From Lamprobacter modestohalophilus (GTDB lineage Bacteria; Pseudomonadota; Gammaproteobacteria; Chromatiales; Chromatiaceae), in assembly GCF_016583905.1 (NCBI RefSeq), contig NZ_NRRY01000027.1, forward strand, positions 1-64,000: a DNA stretch of 64,000 nt, read 5' to 3'. The notes beneath the pieces were generated by a model. It was not told the DNA's origin. It searched no databases and worked only from the letters and a program-made list of their open reading frames with translations. The position numbers were made by a program, and so were the translations under genes. How positions within the stretch are numbered: the stretch's first letter is position 1; each line of letters begins with the position of its first letter. Below, piece by piece: positions 37,201 through 45,872 of the stretch.

Positions 37201-38339
37201 CCGGCTCGATGCCCGCGCGCTCGCGCTCCGTCGACGAGGAAGGCGTGCTGATCGACAACCTCAAGCTGGTCGAGCGCGGCGTCTTCCAGCGCGAGTCGGT
37301 GATGCTGCTGCTCAGCGCCGGCCCCTATCCGGCGCGCAATCCCGAGCAGAACCTTGCCGACCTGCAGGCGCAGATCGCGGCCAACGCCAAGGGGATCGAG
37401 GAGCTGCTGAAGATGGTCGACCACTTCGGCCTCGCCACCGTGCAGGCCTACATGGGCCATGTCCAAGCCAACGCGGAGGAATCGGTGCGCCGCGTCATCG
37501 AGGTGCTGAAACCGGGTCACTTCCGTGTTGAAATGGACGACGGCGCCGTGATCGCCGTCGCGATCTCGATCGATCGGCAGCGGCGCCAGGCGCGGGTCGA
37601 CTTCACCGGCACCAGCCCGCAACAGCGGAGCAACTTCAACGCCCCGGCCGCCATCTGTCGCGCCGCCGTGCTCTATGTCTTCCGCACCCTGGTCGAGGAT
37701 GCGATCCCGCTCAATGAAGGCTGCCTGAAACCGATCGAGCTGATCATCCCGGAAGGCTCGATGCTCAACCCAAGCTATCCAGCTGCGGTGGTCGCCGGCA
37801 ACGTCGAGACCAGCCAGGCCATCACCGACGCCCTCTATGGCGCGCTTGGCATGCTCGCCGCGGCCCAGGGCACCATGAACAACACCAGCTTCGGCAACGC
37901 AAGCCACCAATACTACGAGACCGTCTGCGGCGGCTCCGGCGCCGGCCCCGACTTCGACGGCACCAGCGCGGTGCAGACGCACATGACCAACTCACGCCTC
38001 ACCGACCCCGAGGTACTGGAGTGGCGCTTCCCCGTGCGCTTGGACGCGTTCTCAATCCGCCGCGGCTCGGGCGGCAATGGCCGTCATCGGGGTGGCGATG
38101 GCGTCGAGCGGCGCATCCGTTTCTTGGAGCCGATGGACGTCGGCATCCTCGCCAATCGCCGACGGGTGCCGCCCTTCGGCCTTGCCGGCGGCGAGCCGGG
38201 CGCCTGCGGTCGCAACTGGATCGAGCGCGCCGACGGCAGCATCGAGCCGCTCAGCGGCACCGACACCTGCACTGCCGCACCCAATGACGTCTTTGTGCTG
38301 CAAACGCCCGGCGGCGGTGGATTTGGACAGGTGGTTTGA
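34245..38339 (+). CDS. Fused HyuA-HyuB hydantoinase / 5-oxoprolinase-family protein
   Basis: The single chain joins the HyuA-type ATPase half ([20 protein letters not shown] at 18, [15 protein letters not shown] near 368, [18 protein letters not shown] near 541) and the HyuB half from about residue 855 ([38 protein letters not shown]). This matches ATP-dependent 5-oxoprolinases, which open 5-oxoproline to glutamate and normally have about 1200-1300 residues. The excess length (1364) is due to two non-conserved low-complexity insertions at about 244-318 and 645-705. The substrate could be a hydantoin or 5-oxoproline; 5-oxoproline is more likely from the fusion. Confidence 0.9.
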   Translation: MSQCDSAESQPQQSSATGWQFWIDRGGTFTDIVGRRPDGGLVTQKLLSENPEAYVDAAIEGIRQLLGLAPHQPLPSAAVDAVKMGTTVATNALLERKGDRVLLLVTRGFGDALRIGYQARPRLFERQIILPEMLYERVEEVTERVSADGSLITPLDLDALRPRLERAYHDGIRAVAILCLHGYRYPEHEQRIKALAKAIGFGQISTSHEISPLIKLIGRGDTTVVDAYLSPLLRRYVEQFEGLLGTSTSTGTRAGAETGAETVAETVAETVAETGAGAWDGAAPSDRRNQDPADYGQAEQNRNHQGTEAAKTQRPALANAKPRLQFMQSHGGLTDAHLFQGKDAILSGPAGGIIGAVETARQAGFDKLITFDMGGTSTDVAHYAGTLERTLETPVAGVRLRAPMMQIHTVAAGGGSLCRFDGARYRVGPESAGADPGPTCYRRGGPLAVTDCNLMLGKLQPDFFPAVFGPTQDQPLDLDAVRDAFSTLADEIASATGERPIPEQVAEGFLRIAVENMANAIKTISVQRGYDVTDYTLVSFGGAGGQHACAVADALGMPRVLLHPLAGVLSAYGMGLADVRALRERSLEQPLDEVLSNGELAAALDAIAAEAEQELRAQSIPVERIELRRRLHLRYQGSEAALEVDFGSSCNESSGYANCSNSREDIGRSGGIDSSYGRNGNGKGNPAIGSSSGSSGSGSSRDDSTFNSEQERTLTFTAESCAELAAEITRTFEAAYRARFGFLMPGTALIAANIAVEAIGKAEGSSAAVKASKGPVPPPSATVSVFSSGDWHPSPLFERAALHSGNCITGPAIIVEQTGTTVVEPGWQAEVTDLGNLLLQRVEARPKTRAIGTDCDPVMLEVFNNLFMSIAEQMGYRLQNTAFSVNIKERLDFSCALFDPDGALIANAPHIPVHLGSMGESVRAVIRHNAGRMAPGDVYALNAPYNGGTHLPDVTVITPVFDAAGEQILFYVGSRGHHADIGGISPGSMPARSRSVDEEGVLIDNLKLVERGVFQRESVMLLLSAGPYPARNPEQNLADLQAQIAANAKGIEELLKMVDHFGLATVQAYMGHVQANAEESVRRVIEVLKPGHFRVEMDDGAVIAVAISIDRQRRQARVDFTGTSPQQRSNFNAPAAICRAAVLYVFRTLVEDAIPLNEGCLKPIELIIPEGSMLNPSYPAAVVAGNVETSQAITDALYGALGMLAAAQGTMNNTSFGNASHQYYETVCGGSGAGPDFDGTSAVQTHMTNSRLTDPEVLEWRFPVRLDAFSIRRGSGGNGRHRGGDGVERRIRFLEPMDVGILANRRRVPPFGLAGGEPGACGRNWIERADGSIEPLSGTDTCTAAPNDVFVLQTPGGGGFGQVV
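35010..35069 (+). repeat. Five 12-bp repeats inside the oxoprolinase gene
   Basis: GCTGAAACTGGG, three GCTGAAACGGTG and again GCTGAAACTGGG, head to tail. They encode AETG/AETV tetrapeptides in the first low-complexity insertion. Length change keeps frame. Confidence 0.88.
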
Positions 38340-38404
38340 CGCGGACCGCGACCACCTCAACATGGCTTGTTAGAGTCCCGAACAATCACCAAGGTTAAGT
38401 ACCG

Positions 38405-38887
38405 ATGATGAAACCTATCATTCTCTTCGCCCTCCTCCTGCTGCCTGCCATCCTCCCCGCGGCACCGCTGTCAGTCGGTGACCCGCTTCCCGCGCTCAGC
38501 CTGGTGGATCAGCATGACAAGCCGCAGAGCATCAGCCCCGAAACACGCCTGATCCTCTTCTCGGCCAGCCGCGATGCAGCCAGCCTGATTGAGGATGCAC
38601 TCGCCGGACAAACCGGCGACAGCCTCGCCGCAGCCGGCATCGTCTACGTCGCCGATATCGACGGCATGCCGCCGGTGGTCTCCAAGCTGGTCGCACTGCC
38701 ACAGATGCGGAAGCTGCCCTATCCGATGCTGCTCGGTCATGAGGCCGAAGACACGGCGATGATTCCCCGCGAGCGCGGCAAGGTGACGCTGATCGAGGCC
38801 GAGGGCGGCACCGTCACAGCGATTCGAGAGATCGATGATCCCGCCATTCTGAAGCAGGCCCTCACTGCGGCCCACGACCAAGAATAG
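38405..38887 (+). CDS. Periplasmic thioredoxin-fold protein without CxxC
   Basis: This 160-residue protein has a short signal peptide (MKPIILFALLLLPAILPAA). VGDPLPALSLVDQHDKPQSI is the usual start of AhpC/TSA-Redoxin-like domains. At the position of the redox Cys the sequence is FSASRDAAS, so neither the peroxidatic nor the CxxC cysteine is present and no redox chemistry is expected. It follows the oxoprolinase by 65 bp on the same strand and may be co-transcribed. Function unknown. Confidence 0.72.
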   Translation: MMKPIILFALLLLPAILPAAPLSVGDPLPALSLVDQHDKPQSISPETRLILFSASRDAASLIEDALAGQTGDSLAAAGIVYVADIDGMPPVVSKLVALPQMRKLPYPMLLGHEAEDTAMIPRERGKVTLIEAEGGTVTAIREIDDPAILKQALTAAHDQE

Positions 38888-38904
38888 ATCGATCACGGCC
38901 TAAC

Positions 38905-38953
38905 GCTCATGGCTGAGCGCCACGCCGGAAAATGAATCACGTTAGATTCACGT
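38905..38953. repeat. Dispersed intergenic repeat, copy B
   Basis: About 50 bp closely similar to 20292-20341, including the TGAATC/GATTCA hairpin. It lies between convergent genes (38405-38887 plus, sufSE minus). The rest of the gap holds a small hairpin GTTGTGC/GCACAAC at 39054-39073. Confidence 0.6.
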
Positions 38954-39103
38954 TATAGCCATTCGCGCTGACTTCCAGACAAGTTGAGCCTGAAATCCCG
39001 ATATTTTTAGCGCGTTTTGTCCGCCAACCAGGTGGAACGGCTATATCGGGCAGCGTTGTGCCTTTGCGCACAACGATCGTCAGGGCCTGCGCAATGCCTA
39101 TGC

Positions 39104-40921
39104 TCAGGTCTCCCGCGCCAACGCCTTCAGGCGTTGCACCATCGCCTCGAGCCCATTGCGCCGTGACAAGCTCAGATTGGCATCGAGGCCGATGCGGTCG
39201 AAAAAGCCATCGACATCGAAGGCCAGAATCGATGCAGCCGACTGTCCAGAGCAGATCCGCTGCAGCAGCGCGATCAGACCTCGCACGATCGCCGCATCGC
39301 TGTCGGCGAGAAATTCGATCACCGCCTCCGAGCCCGGCTTGCGACGAGCCGCCAAATAAACGGTGCTCTGACAGCCGCGGACGAGGTTCGCCTCGGTCTT
39401 CAGCGATGGCGGCATCGGAGGCAGCCGTTCGCCGAGTTCGATGAGATAGTCATGCCGCGTGGGCCAGTCCGGCAGCAATGCAAAATCCTCGGCAATGGCG
39501 TCCGCGGCAGCCTGCGGGGAATCCGCAGCGGCGGCTGGGTAGGCCGGTTCGACGCCCGCGACCTCGTTCAGGTTCATGCCGTCGGCCGGCGCAGCGCTCG
39601 AGTTGGAACCGAACACCTGCGACCTCGGCGCGAGATCAGCCTGATCAACCTGCAACCTGCCTGCACGCGCTGCCGCCCGGAGACCGGCCTGCTGCAGGAT
39701 CTCAGCGAGCGCGTCGGCGAGTCGATCGACATCGTCGCGCGAATTGTAGAGCGCCAGCGATGCCCGAGCGGTCGAGGACACACCGAGCCGCTCCATCAAT
39801 GGCTGGCAGCAGTGGTGTCCGGTGCGAATACTGATCCCGCGCAGGTCGAGCTGGGTGCCGACATCGAGCGACGCGAGCGGCGGATCGGTCACGACAAACG
39901 AGATCACGCCGCTCTTGCGCGCCGCCCTACCCTTGATCTCGACACCGGGGATCGGCGCGAGCCGTTCGGTCGCGTAGGCAAGCAAAGCCTGCTCATAGAC
40001 ACTGACCTGCTCAAAGTCGCGCTCAGACAGCCAGTCGATCGCGGCACCCAGCCCAATCACGCCGGAGATGTTCGGCGTGCCGGCCTCGAAGCGGCTCGGC
40101 AGGCCAGCATAGGTGGTGCCCGTAAAGCTGACCCGCTCGATCATGTCGCCGCCGCCCTGATACGGTGGCATCGCCTCGAGCAGCGCCCGCTTGCCATAGA
40201 GCACGCCAATCCCGGTCGGACCATAGAGCTTGTGGCCCGAGAAGGCGTAGAAATCGGCATCCAGCGCCTGCACGTCGGTGCGCCCGTGGGCAACCCACTG
40301 GGCGCCGTCGATCAGCGCCAGCGCGCCGGCCGCATGGGCCTCGGCGATGATCTCCCGCACCGGGTTGATGGTGCCGAGTGCGTTGGAGACATGATTGACG
40401 GCAACCAGCCGCGTGCGTGGCGAGAGCAGGCGCCGATAGGCGGCCAAGTCCAGCTCACCGGCGTCGTTGATCGGGATGACCTTGATCCGCGCGCCACTGG
40501 CCTCTGCGGCCAACTGCCAGGGCACGATATTGGAATGGTGCTCGAGGGTGGAGAGGATGATCTCGTCACCGGGCTGTAGATTGGCGCGGCCCCAAGCCGC
40601 GGCGACTAAATTGATCGACCCGGTGGTGCCGCTGGTGAACAGGCACTCGGCTGGCTCGGCTGCGTTGATGAAGCGGGCGACGGTGGCACGCGCCTCCTCA
40701 TAGCGCCGGGTGGCGCCCTGCGAGAGCTGATAGACGGCGCGATGGATATTGGCATGCTGGTGGCGCTGATACTCGGCGACCGCATCGATCACCCTGCTCG
40801 GCTGCTGGGTGCTAGCGGCACTGTCAAGAAACACCAGCGGCCTGCCGCTGGAGTGGGCCTCAAAGAGCGGAAATTCTGCGCGAATCGCGGTGTGATCGAT
40901 TGGCATCGGTGATGTCGGCAT
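39104..40921 (-). CDS. sufS: SufS-SufE fusion: cysteine desulfurase with built-in sulfur acceptor
   Basis: The first about 410 residues are a group II cysteine desulfurase (SufS): PLP-binding Lys in FSGHKLYGP (about 233), LEHHSNIVPW, and the active-site Cys in TGHHCCQPLM (about 372). A roughly 70-residue low-complexity linker leads to a SufE domain (from about 470: LPDWPTRHDYLIELGERLPP) with its catalytic Cys in VRGCQSTVYL (about 515). SufS removes sulfur from cysteine and passes it to SufE for iron-sulfur cluster assembly; here both are one chain. No other suf gene is adjacent. The start is uncertain: ATGs at 40921 and 40906 are plausible, and the frame is open to 40972. Confidence 0.92.
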   Translation of the reverse strand: MPTSPMPIDHTAIRAEFPLFEAHSSGRPLVFLDSAASTQQPSRVIDAVAEYQRHQHANIHRAVYQLSQGATRRYEEARATVARFINAAEPAECLFTSGTTGSINLVAAAWGRANLQPGDEIILSTLEHHSNIVPWQLAAEASGARIKVIPINDAGELDLAAYRRLLSPRTRLVAVNHVSNALGTINPVREIIAEAHAAGALALIDGAQWVAHGRTDVQALDADFYAFSGHKLYGPTGIGVLYGKRALLEAMPPYQGGGDMIERVSFTGTTYAGLPSRFEAGTPNISGVIGLGAAIDWLSERDFEQVSVYEQALLAYATERLAPIPGVEIKGRAARKSGVISFVVTDPPLASLDVGTQLDLRGISIRTGHHCCQPLMERLGVSSTARASLALYNSRDDVDRLADALAEILQQAGLRAAARAGRLQVDQADLAPRSQVFGSNSSAAPADGMNLNEVAGVEPAYPAAAADSPQAAADAIAEDFALLPDWPTRHDYLIELGERLPPMPPSLKTEANLVRGCQSTVYLAARRKPGSEAVIEFLADSDAAIVRGLIALLQRICSGQSAASILAFDVDGFFDRIGLDANLSLSRRNGLEAMVQRLKALARET

Positions 40922-40971
40922 GCAATGGTCTCGGGCGTGATGGACAAGCGGCTCGGGCGTCGCACGGGGCA

Positions 40972-41079
40972 CGGATCAAGCCTGGCTCAGGCCTGGCGCG
41001 GGCGGCGCGGATCAAGCCTGGCGCGGGCATGGCTCGGGCGGTGCAGATCGAGCCTGGCTCAGGCGCGGCTCAGGCGACC
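40972..41079. repeat. Three 36-bp tandem repeats upstream of sufSE
   Basis: Units 40972-41007, 41008-41043 and 41044-41079 share the pattern CGGATCAAGCCTGGC..GGGC..GGC. The last unit overlaps the final codons of the upstream GGDEF gene. The repeat occupies the space where a sufSE promoter would be if the gene is not co-transcribed. Confidence 0.75.
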
Positions 41080-42896
41080 TCGGCGGCTGGAATGCTGTCG
41101 TGGATGACGACCCGATTCCGCCCCAACTGCTTCGCTGCGTAAAGTGAGGCGTCGGCGCGTGCCAAAAGTGACTCAGGGCTATCGTTCTCCCTAATGCAGG
41201 TGACACCAATGCTGACCGTGAGTGCGATCTGATGAGACTCAAAGAGCCTTGGCTCCGCAGCAACGCAGGCGCGGATACGCTCCGCGGTTTGCAGGGCACC
41301 CTCAGCGTTGGTTTCGAATAAGAGCGCGGCGAATTCCTCGCCGCCAAGGCGCGCAAGGAGGTCACCGCGTCGCAAACAGCTTTGCGCCAGCGTCGCAAAC
41401 TGGCGCAGCAACGCGTCGCCAGCCGCATGACCGTAGGTGTCGTTAACGACCTTAAAGTGATCGAGATCGAACGCCAGCACCGCAACGCTCATTGCGTGGC
41501 GGACAAAGTGCGCAATCGCAGCGTCTAAGCGCTCAAGGAACAAACGCCGGTTTGCGATCTCGGTGAGCCCGTCGTAGAAGGCATAATACTGCAGCAGATC
41601 CCGCTGTTGCCGGCGTTCGTCGACATCGATATCGATGCCGCGAAAACCGACGATCTCCCCAGACTGGTCCCGCATGGGCATGCCGCTGGTGGAGACCCAA
41701 AGCCGGCGTCCGTTGCAGTCGACGACCTGATTCTCGAACCCGGCGAGGTAATCGCCTTCGCGGATCATTGCGAGGCCTAAGTCGCGCATCTGGTCGCGCT
41801 CTTCGGCCGGCATGATGTCCCAAAACGCGCGCCCAATCAGTTCCTCAGGCCGATACCCCAGCACCGTCTCGACCGAGTCCGAGACATCGGTGTAATAGCC
41901 ATCTTGGTCGACGTCCCAGGCATAGCTTCGGCTCTGTCCTGCTAGCTCCGCGTAGCGCGCCTCAGAACGCTCGGCGCGGTCGCGCGCCTCCGTCAGCGCC
42001 TCATTGAGTTGTTCGAGTAGTGCTGTTTGCTTACTCGACTGTCGCTGCCGCCAGCTGAAGAAACCGGCCAGCAGCGCCGACAAGGCCAAGACCACCAATG
42101 AAGCCCACAGCCAGCGCAAATCGGGCGGAGATTCAATCCAGGCCGCCAGCCAGCGATTCTCGATCTCGCGACGGTCTTCCGCGGTCAGCGATTGCGTCAT
42201 GGCATCGAAGAACGGCAACCACTCTGGGCGATCATTGCGCACCGCAATCGCCAAGTCCCAGCGATCGGCAAACCGGCCAGCCACCTTCAGTTCATGAAGC
42301 TGCGCCTGCTGAATCGCAAAGGCCACGGTGGCCAGCGAGTCGATCAGCCCGTAGGCCTCCCCGCGCCGGACTCGCTCTAGGCCCTCGCTGATATTCTCGA
42401 CCTCGATAAATCGGATCTGCGGATAGCGTTCGCGAACCAGCTCGGTGTAGGCGTAGCCCTTCACCGCCGCCAGTGTCTTATCCGCAACCTCCTCCAGGCG
42501 GCTGACCGAGGGCGCTCCGCTGCGCGTGGCCAAGACGAATGGATAGCTGACATAAGGCTTGGTGAAGAGCCAATGCTGGCTGCGACCCGGCGTCTTCATG
42601 GCCAGGGTCAGCACATCGCACTCGCGCCGCTTGGCCTTCTCGAGGGACGCCTCCCAAGACTCAGTCGGCACGATCTCGGTCCGCAGCCCGACACGATCGG
42701 TCATGCGCTGCCAGTACTCGGCCGCCATGCCTTGATGCTGGCCTTGCTTGTCGAGGTACTCGAAGGGTGCCCAGGCCGGATCGACACAGAGCCGCACCGG
42801 ACGCTCAGCATCCGGCGCGGCACTCGCGCCCATCAGCGGCAGCGCGATCAGGGCAGAGAGGGCCAACAACAGTAGAGACAGGGCAAATCGATGCAC
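41070..42896 (-). CDS. Periplasmic-sensor diguanylate cyclase (SBP_bac_3-PAS-GGDEF)
   Basis: The protein has a signal helix (FALSLLLLALSALIALPLMG), a periplasmic amino-acid-type solute-binding domain (LCVDPAWAPFEYLDKQGQHQ onward), a membrane helix (WLWASLVVLALSALLAGFF), a PAS domain (YAWDVDQDGYYTDVSDSVE) with PAC motif, and a GGDEF domain whose active site reads ARLGGEEFAALL, so it should make c-di-GMP. It probably senses a periplasmic solute and sets c-di-GMP levels relevant to the polysaccharide genes. The start is uncertain: no ATG precedes the signal helix, and I chose GTG 42896; a longer frame runs to 43130 through a 12-bp repeat tract. Confidence 0.85.
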   Translation of the reverse strand: MHRFALSLLLLALSALIALPLMGASAAPDAERPVRLCVDPAWAPFEYLDKQGQHQGMAAEYWQRMTDRVGLRTEIVPTESWEASLEKAKRRECDVLTLAMKTPGRSQHWLFTKPYVSYPFVLATRSGAPSVSRLEEVADKTLAAVKGYAYTELVRERYPQIRFIEVENISEGLERVRRGEAYGLIDSLATVAFAIQQAQLHELKVAGRFADRWDLAIAVRNDRPEWLPFFDAMTQSLTAEDRREIENRWLAAWIESPPDLRWLWASLVVLALSALLAGFFSWRQRQSSKQTALLEQLNEALTEARDRAERSEARYAELAGQSRSYAWDVDQDGYYTDVSDSVETVLGYRPEELIGRAFWDIMPAEERDQMRDLGLAMIREGDYLAGFENQVVDCNGRRLWVSTSGMPMRDQSGEIVGFRGIDIDVDERRQQRDLLQYYAFYDGLTEIANRRLFLERLDAAIAHFVRHAMSVAVLAFDLDHFKVVNDTYGHAAGDALLRQFATLAQSCLRRGDLLARLGGEEFAALLFETNAEGALQTAERIRACVAAEPRLFESHQIALTVSIGVTCIRENDSPESLLARADASLYAAKQLGRNRVVIHDSIPAAEVA

Positions 42897-42912
42897 AGAG
42901 CGCTCAACTAAG

Positions 42913-42960
42913 AGGTCAACGAACAGGTTAACGAACAGGTCAACGAACAGGTCAGCAATC
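42913..42960. repeat. Four 12-bp tandem repeats at the 5' end of the diguanylate cyclase gene
   Basis: AGGTCAACGAAC, AGGTTAACGAAC, AGGTCAACGAAC and AGGTCAGCAATC follow each other just upstream of the chosen start. If the frame begins further upstream they encode LFVD/LFVN tetrapeptides; otherwise they lie in the leader. The remaining gap to 43212 shows no gene. Confidence 0.75.
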
Positions 42961-43212
42961 AAGACGTAAGGTTGACTGAAGTGCTTGCCAGAAACAATGC
43001 AAAGTTTCGCGCAACGCTTTCTCGCCGAGTCCGTACGAGATCCCTTACGGGCAGGGACCGATGATGAGTTCAGGTTTTCTCGGACGAATACGCCACCTGG
43101 CTGTGGATAATTGATCCACGGCCATGGCACAACCCTGAGAGAGGCGTCGCAATACTGCGCACAGGGTTTTCATGATGTCTTGGCGATACCCTACCATCCT
43201 GAGTCAGGACCG

Positions 43213-44781
43213 ATGAATACCCGATTTCCACCGAGCGAGAGACAAGAGGCAGAAGGCGCACTCCATGCCGAATTGCGGGGCGTCGCGAGCGATACTCCGG
43301 TGATCTTGGATTTTGACGAGACGCTCTGGCTCCGCAATTCGACCGAGATGTATCTCCAAAGCCTGTGGCCAAGGCTGCCCGCGGTACTCATTCTGTTAGC
43401 GCTGGAGTGGCTGCGTCCCTGGTGTTGGCTAACCCGCAAAGATGCGGTGAGCCGCTATCGCGACTGGCTCCGGGTGCTAACGACCACGCTACTGATGCCT
43501 TGGAATCTGCTGTTATGGCGGCGCAAGGCTGTACAGCTCGGCCCGCGCTATGCCAACCGCCGATTGCTGGGAATGCTGGGAAAGGGACCCGCCGTGCCCT
43601 TGGTCGCGACCTTCGGCCTACGGCCCATCGTTGAGCCGCTTCTGCGGGCCATCGATCCACGGCTGCGCCTCTGCGTCGTCGGCGGTTTCTGGTCAGCGTT
43701 CAGGTTGCGCCGGCAAGGAAAATGGGCGGCGCTCCAGCAGGTGCTCGGCGAGCAGACTGCACGGCGAGCACTGTACGTCACCGATAGCGCAGAAGATCAG
43801 GATGTGCTGGACGCTGTCCGGCACCCGGTACTCGCGCGCTGGCCGGATGCACGCTACGAGGACGCCTTAGCGCGGGGCTACATTCCGTTTCTTTACAGCA
43901 GCCGTGGCAAGCGCACCGGAAAGCAATACATGAGCCAAGTCGTGCTGAAACGCGACGTCATGGTGCTCATTCTTGCGTTCGCCTGGACCCAGCCGAGCCC
44001 GATCCTCGCCGCGGCCGCCTTGCTGTTCATGCATCTGTCGTTCTGGCTGGTTTATGAGATCGGCTATCAGGAGAACGACGTCATTGGTGAGCAGTGCGAG
44101 CAAGCTCCGACGCTGGCTAGCGGCTATTCCGAGATGCGCGATCGCATGGACCCTGCAGCGGCGTGGACTGCCTCTTTATCGATCGCAGCGCCAGGCCTCT
44201 TGCTGCTGCTATACGCCACCGATGCACCGGTCTCAAGCGGCCAGATGATGCATGGTCTTGCCGCGCTCGCGTTCGGCTGGGCCTGCTATCTGATCGCCGC
44301 TCGCCAAGCATTCAAGCTCTACAATCAACGCCAACCTGAGTCACGCGGCCTGCTGTACTTGCTGTTACAGCTATTCCGATCGGTCGGCTATGCCCTCTTC
44401 ATACCAGCGACGACCGTCGGTGCGGCTCTCTGTATCGCACACGTTCTGGTCAGTTGGCTGCCCTATCTCGCCTATCGTTACAGCGGACTGCGCCTGGAAA
44501 CGCCAGATCGGCTGCTGTATATCGTGCATTTCCTGTTCATTGCATTGACCTTGGGACTGATGTCGAGAGACCTGGCCGCGCTTCTCACGTCCCAAAGCGC
44601 CGCAATCCTGCTTTACTTCGGCTGGCGTGCCCGTCAGGAAGCGCAGATCTGGCTGCAGAGCGCTGGAAGGATTGATGAGGCGCCAAGAGGTGGCGAGTCA
44701 GAGAAATCCCAGGGTACTAACCAGGAGGCCAATTGCCTGCTTGGGCCTCGGGCTGCCGAGGTCAACGCGACGATCGAATGA
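43213..44781 (+). CDS. HAD-like phosphatase domain fused to a UbiA-like membrane domain
   Basis: This 522-residue protein starts at ATG 43213. The N-terminal about 220 residues resemble the HAD superfamily: motif I is VILDFDETLWLRNS (DxDET), and ALYVTDSAEDQDVL near 200 fits the later acidic motif. The C-terminal part has eight or nine membrane helices and the segment YEIGYQENDVIGEQCEQAPT, whose N-D pair recalls the NDxxxD motif of UbiA prenyltransferases. HAD-UbiA fusions include relatives of decaprenyl-phosphate phosphoribose synthases, which use polyprenyl phosphates. Together with the nearby GtrA/GtrB genes a role in lipid-linked sugar formation is likely. The UbiA assignment is tentative. 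Confidence 0.68.
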   Translation: MNTRFPPSERQEAEGALHAELRGVASDTPVILDFDETLWLRNSTEMYLQSLWPRLPAVLILLALEWLRPWCWLTRKDAVSRYRDWLRVLTTTLLMPWNLLLWRRKAVQLGPRYANRRLLGMLGKGPAVPLVATFGLRPIVEPLLRAIDPRLRLCVVGGFWSAFRLRRQGKWAALQQVLGEQTARRALYVTDSAEDQDVLDAVRHPVLARWPDARYEDALARGYIPFLYSSRGKRTGKQYMSQVVLKRDVMVLILAFAWTQPSPILAAAALLFMHLSFWLVYEIGYQENDVIGEQCEQAPTLASGYSEMRDRMDPAAAWTASLSIAAPGLLLLLYATDAPVSSGQMMHGLAALAFGWACYLIAARQAFKLYNQRQPESRGLLYLLLQLFRSVGYALFIPATTVGAALCIAHVLVSWLPYLAYRYSGLRLETPDRLLYIVHFLFIALTLGLMSRDLAALLTSQSAAILLYFGWRARQEAQIWLQSAGRIDEAPRGGESEKSQGTNQEANCLLGPRAAEVNATIE

Positions 44782-44816
44782 CCGCTCTGCCGCAACGGCA
44801 GGTCGGCTAGTCCCTT

Positions 44817-45722
44817 CTAGGCCATTTGACATGCGGAGGCTGGACAGACTCGATCACGGCCCAGATGCTTGGCCGCATAGAGCGCCGTATCGGCGCGCTT
44901 GATGACCTCATCACCAGCCCGATCATCCATACTGCTCTCAGCGATCCCTGCGCTGACAGTGACCCTGATCGGTGGCTCGACCATACCGAAGCGGGCCGTC
45001 GCAAGCGTCTTGCGCAGACGCTCCATTGAGCGTTGTGCCTGGTCTGCCTCAGTGTTTGGCATCAAGACGATGAACTCCTCGCCGCCCCAGCGCGCCGCCC
45101 AATCGGCCTCGCGCAGCGATCGCCGCAACAACTTTGCGAAATTGGAGAGCACGCGATCGCCGACCAAATGCCCGTAAGTGTCATTGACCTGCTTGAAGAG
45201 GTCCAAGTCAAGCATTGCGATGCAATAAGGCCGCTGGGTGCGCTGGCTCTCCGCGTGGACGCGCTTGAGCGAGTAGAGGAAGCTGTGGCGGTTGAGCAGA
45301 TGCGTAAGCTGATCGTGCTCGGCCTGATAGGCGAGCTTTTGCTCGGCACGCTTACGCTGCGAAATATCGATGTGAACGCCAATGATCAGCAGCGGTTGTC
45401 CATGCTCGTCGCGCTCTGCGATGCGAGCTCGATCTTCGACCCAGATCCAGCGTCCGTCGCGATGACGCATACGGTACTCACTCCGCAACCGCTCACCATC
45501 GCCATTAATGAGCTCAACAAGCGACTCGTTAGCCCCATCGACCTCATGCGGATGTAATGCGCTGCGCCACCAGTCCAACGTTGGATTGATTTCTCTCAGC
45601 GAATAGCCAAGCATCGCGAGATACCGAGCATCAGCGCAGATCGTTCCGGTTCGCAGATCGATATGGTAAATCCCAATCTCACTCGCATCGAGCGCCAGGT
45701 CCAATCGTCGCTTTGCATCCAT
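44817..45722 (-). CDS. PAS-GGDEF diguanylate cyclase
   Basis: This 301-residue soluble protein has one PAS domain (about 8-125: ALDASEIGIYHIDLRTGTI, PAC motif IIGVHIDISQRKRAE) and a GGDEF domain with the intact active site WGGEEFIVLM near 215. The inhibitory RxxD site is not obvious. It should make c-di-GMP in response to a cytoplasmic signal. It is convergent with the HAD-membrane gene; CTGCCG-CAA-CGGCAG between them may end both transcripts. Confidence 0.92.
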   Translation of the reverse strand: MDAKRRLDLALDASEIGIYHIDLRTGTICADARYLAMLGYSLREINPTLDWWRSALHPHEVDGANESLVELINGDGERLRSEYRMRHRDGRWIWVEDRARIAERDEHGQPLLIIGVHIDISQRKRAEQKLAYQAEHDQLTHLLNRHSFLYSLKRVHAESQRTQRPYCIAMLDLDLFKQVNDTYGHLVGDRVLSNFAKLLRRSLREADWAARWGGEEFIVLMPNTEADQAQRSMERLRKTLATARFGMVEPPIRVTVSAGIAESSMDDRAGDEVIKRADTALYAAKHLGRDRVCPASACQMA

Positions 45723-45872
45723 TAGTCGCTACTCCGGTCAACGGGCAGTGCGCGTCGCGCAATGCCACGAGGCGTTCTGACTCGATCTGCGTGCACCAGA
45801 TTCAGACGCAGAACAGACCCACAGCCGCTCGCCCAGAGGTATATGCCGCACTGATAGGCCATATTGATGCTG

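Noticed and set aside
36558-37982. A 474-codon minus-strand frame opposite the oxoprolinase
   Set aside because: Shadow of the strongly conserved HyuB half on the plus strand.
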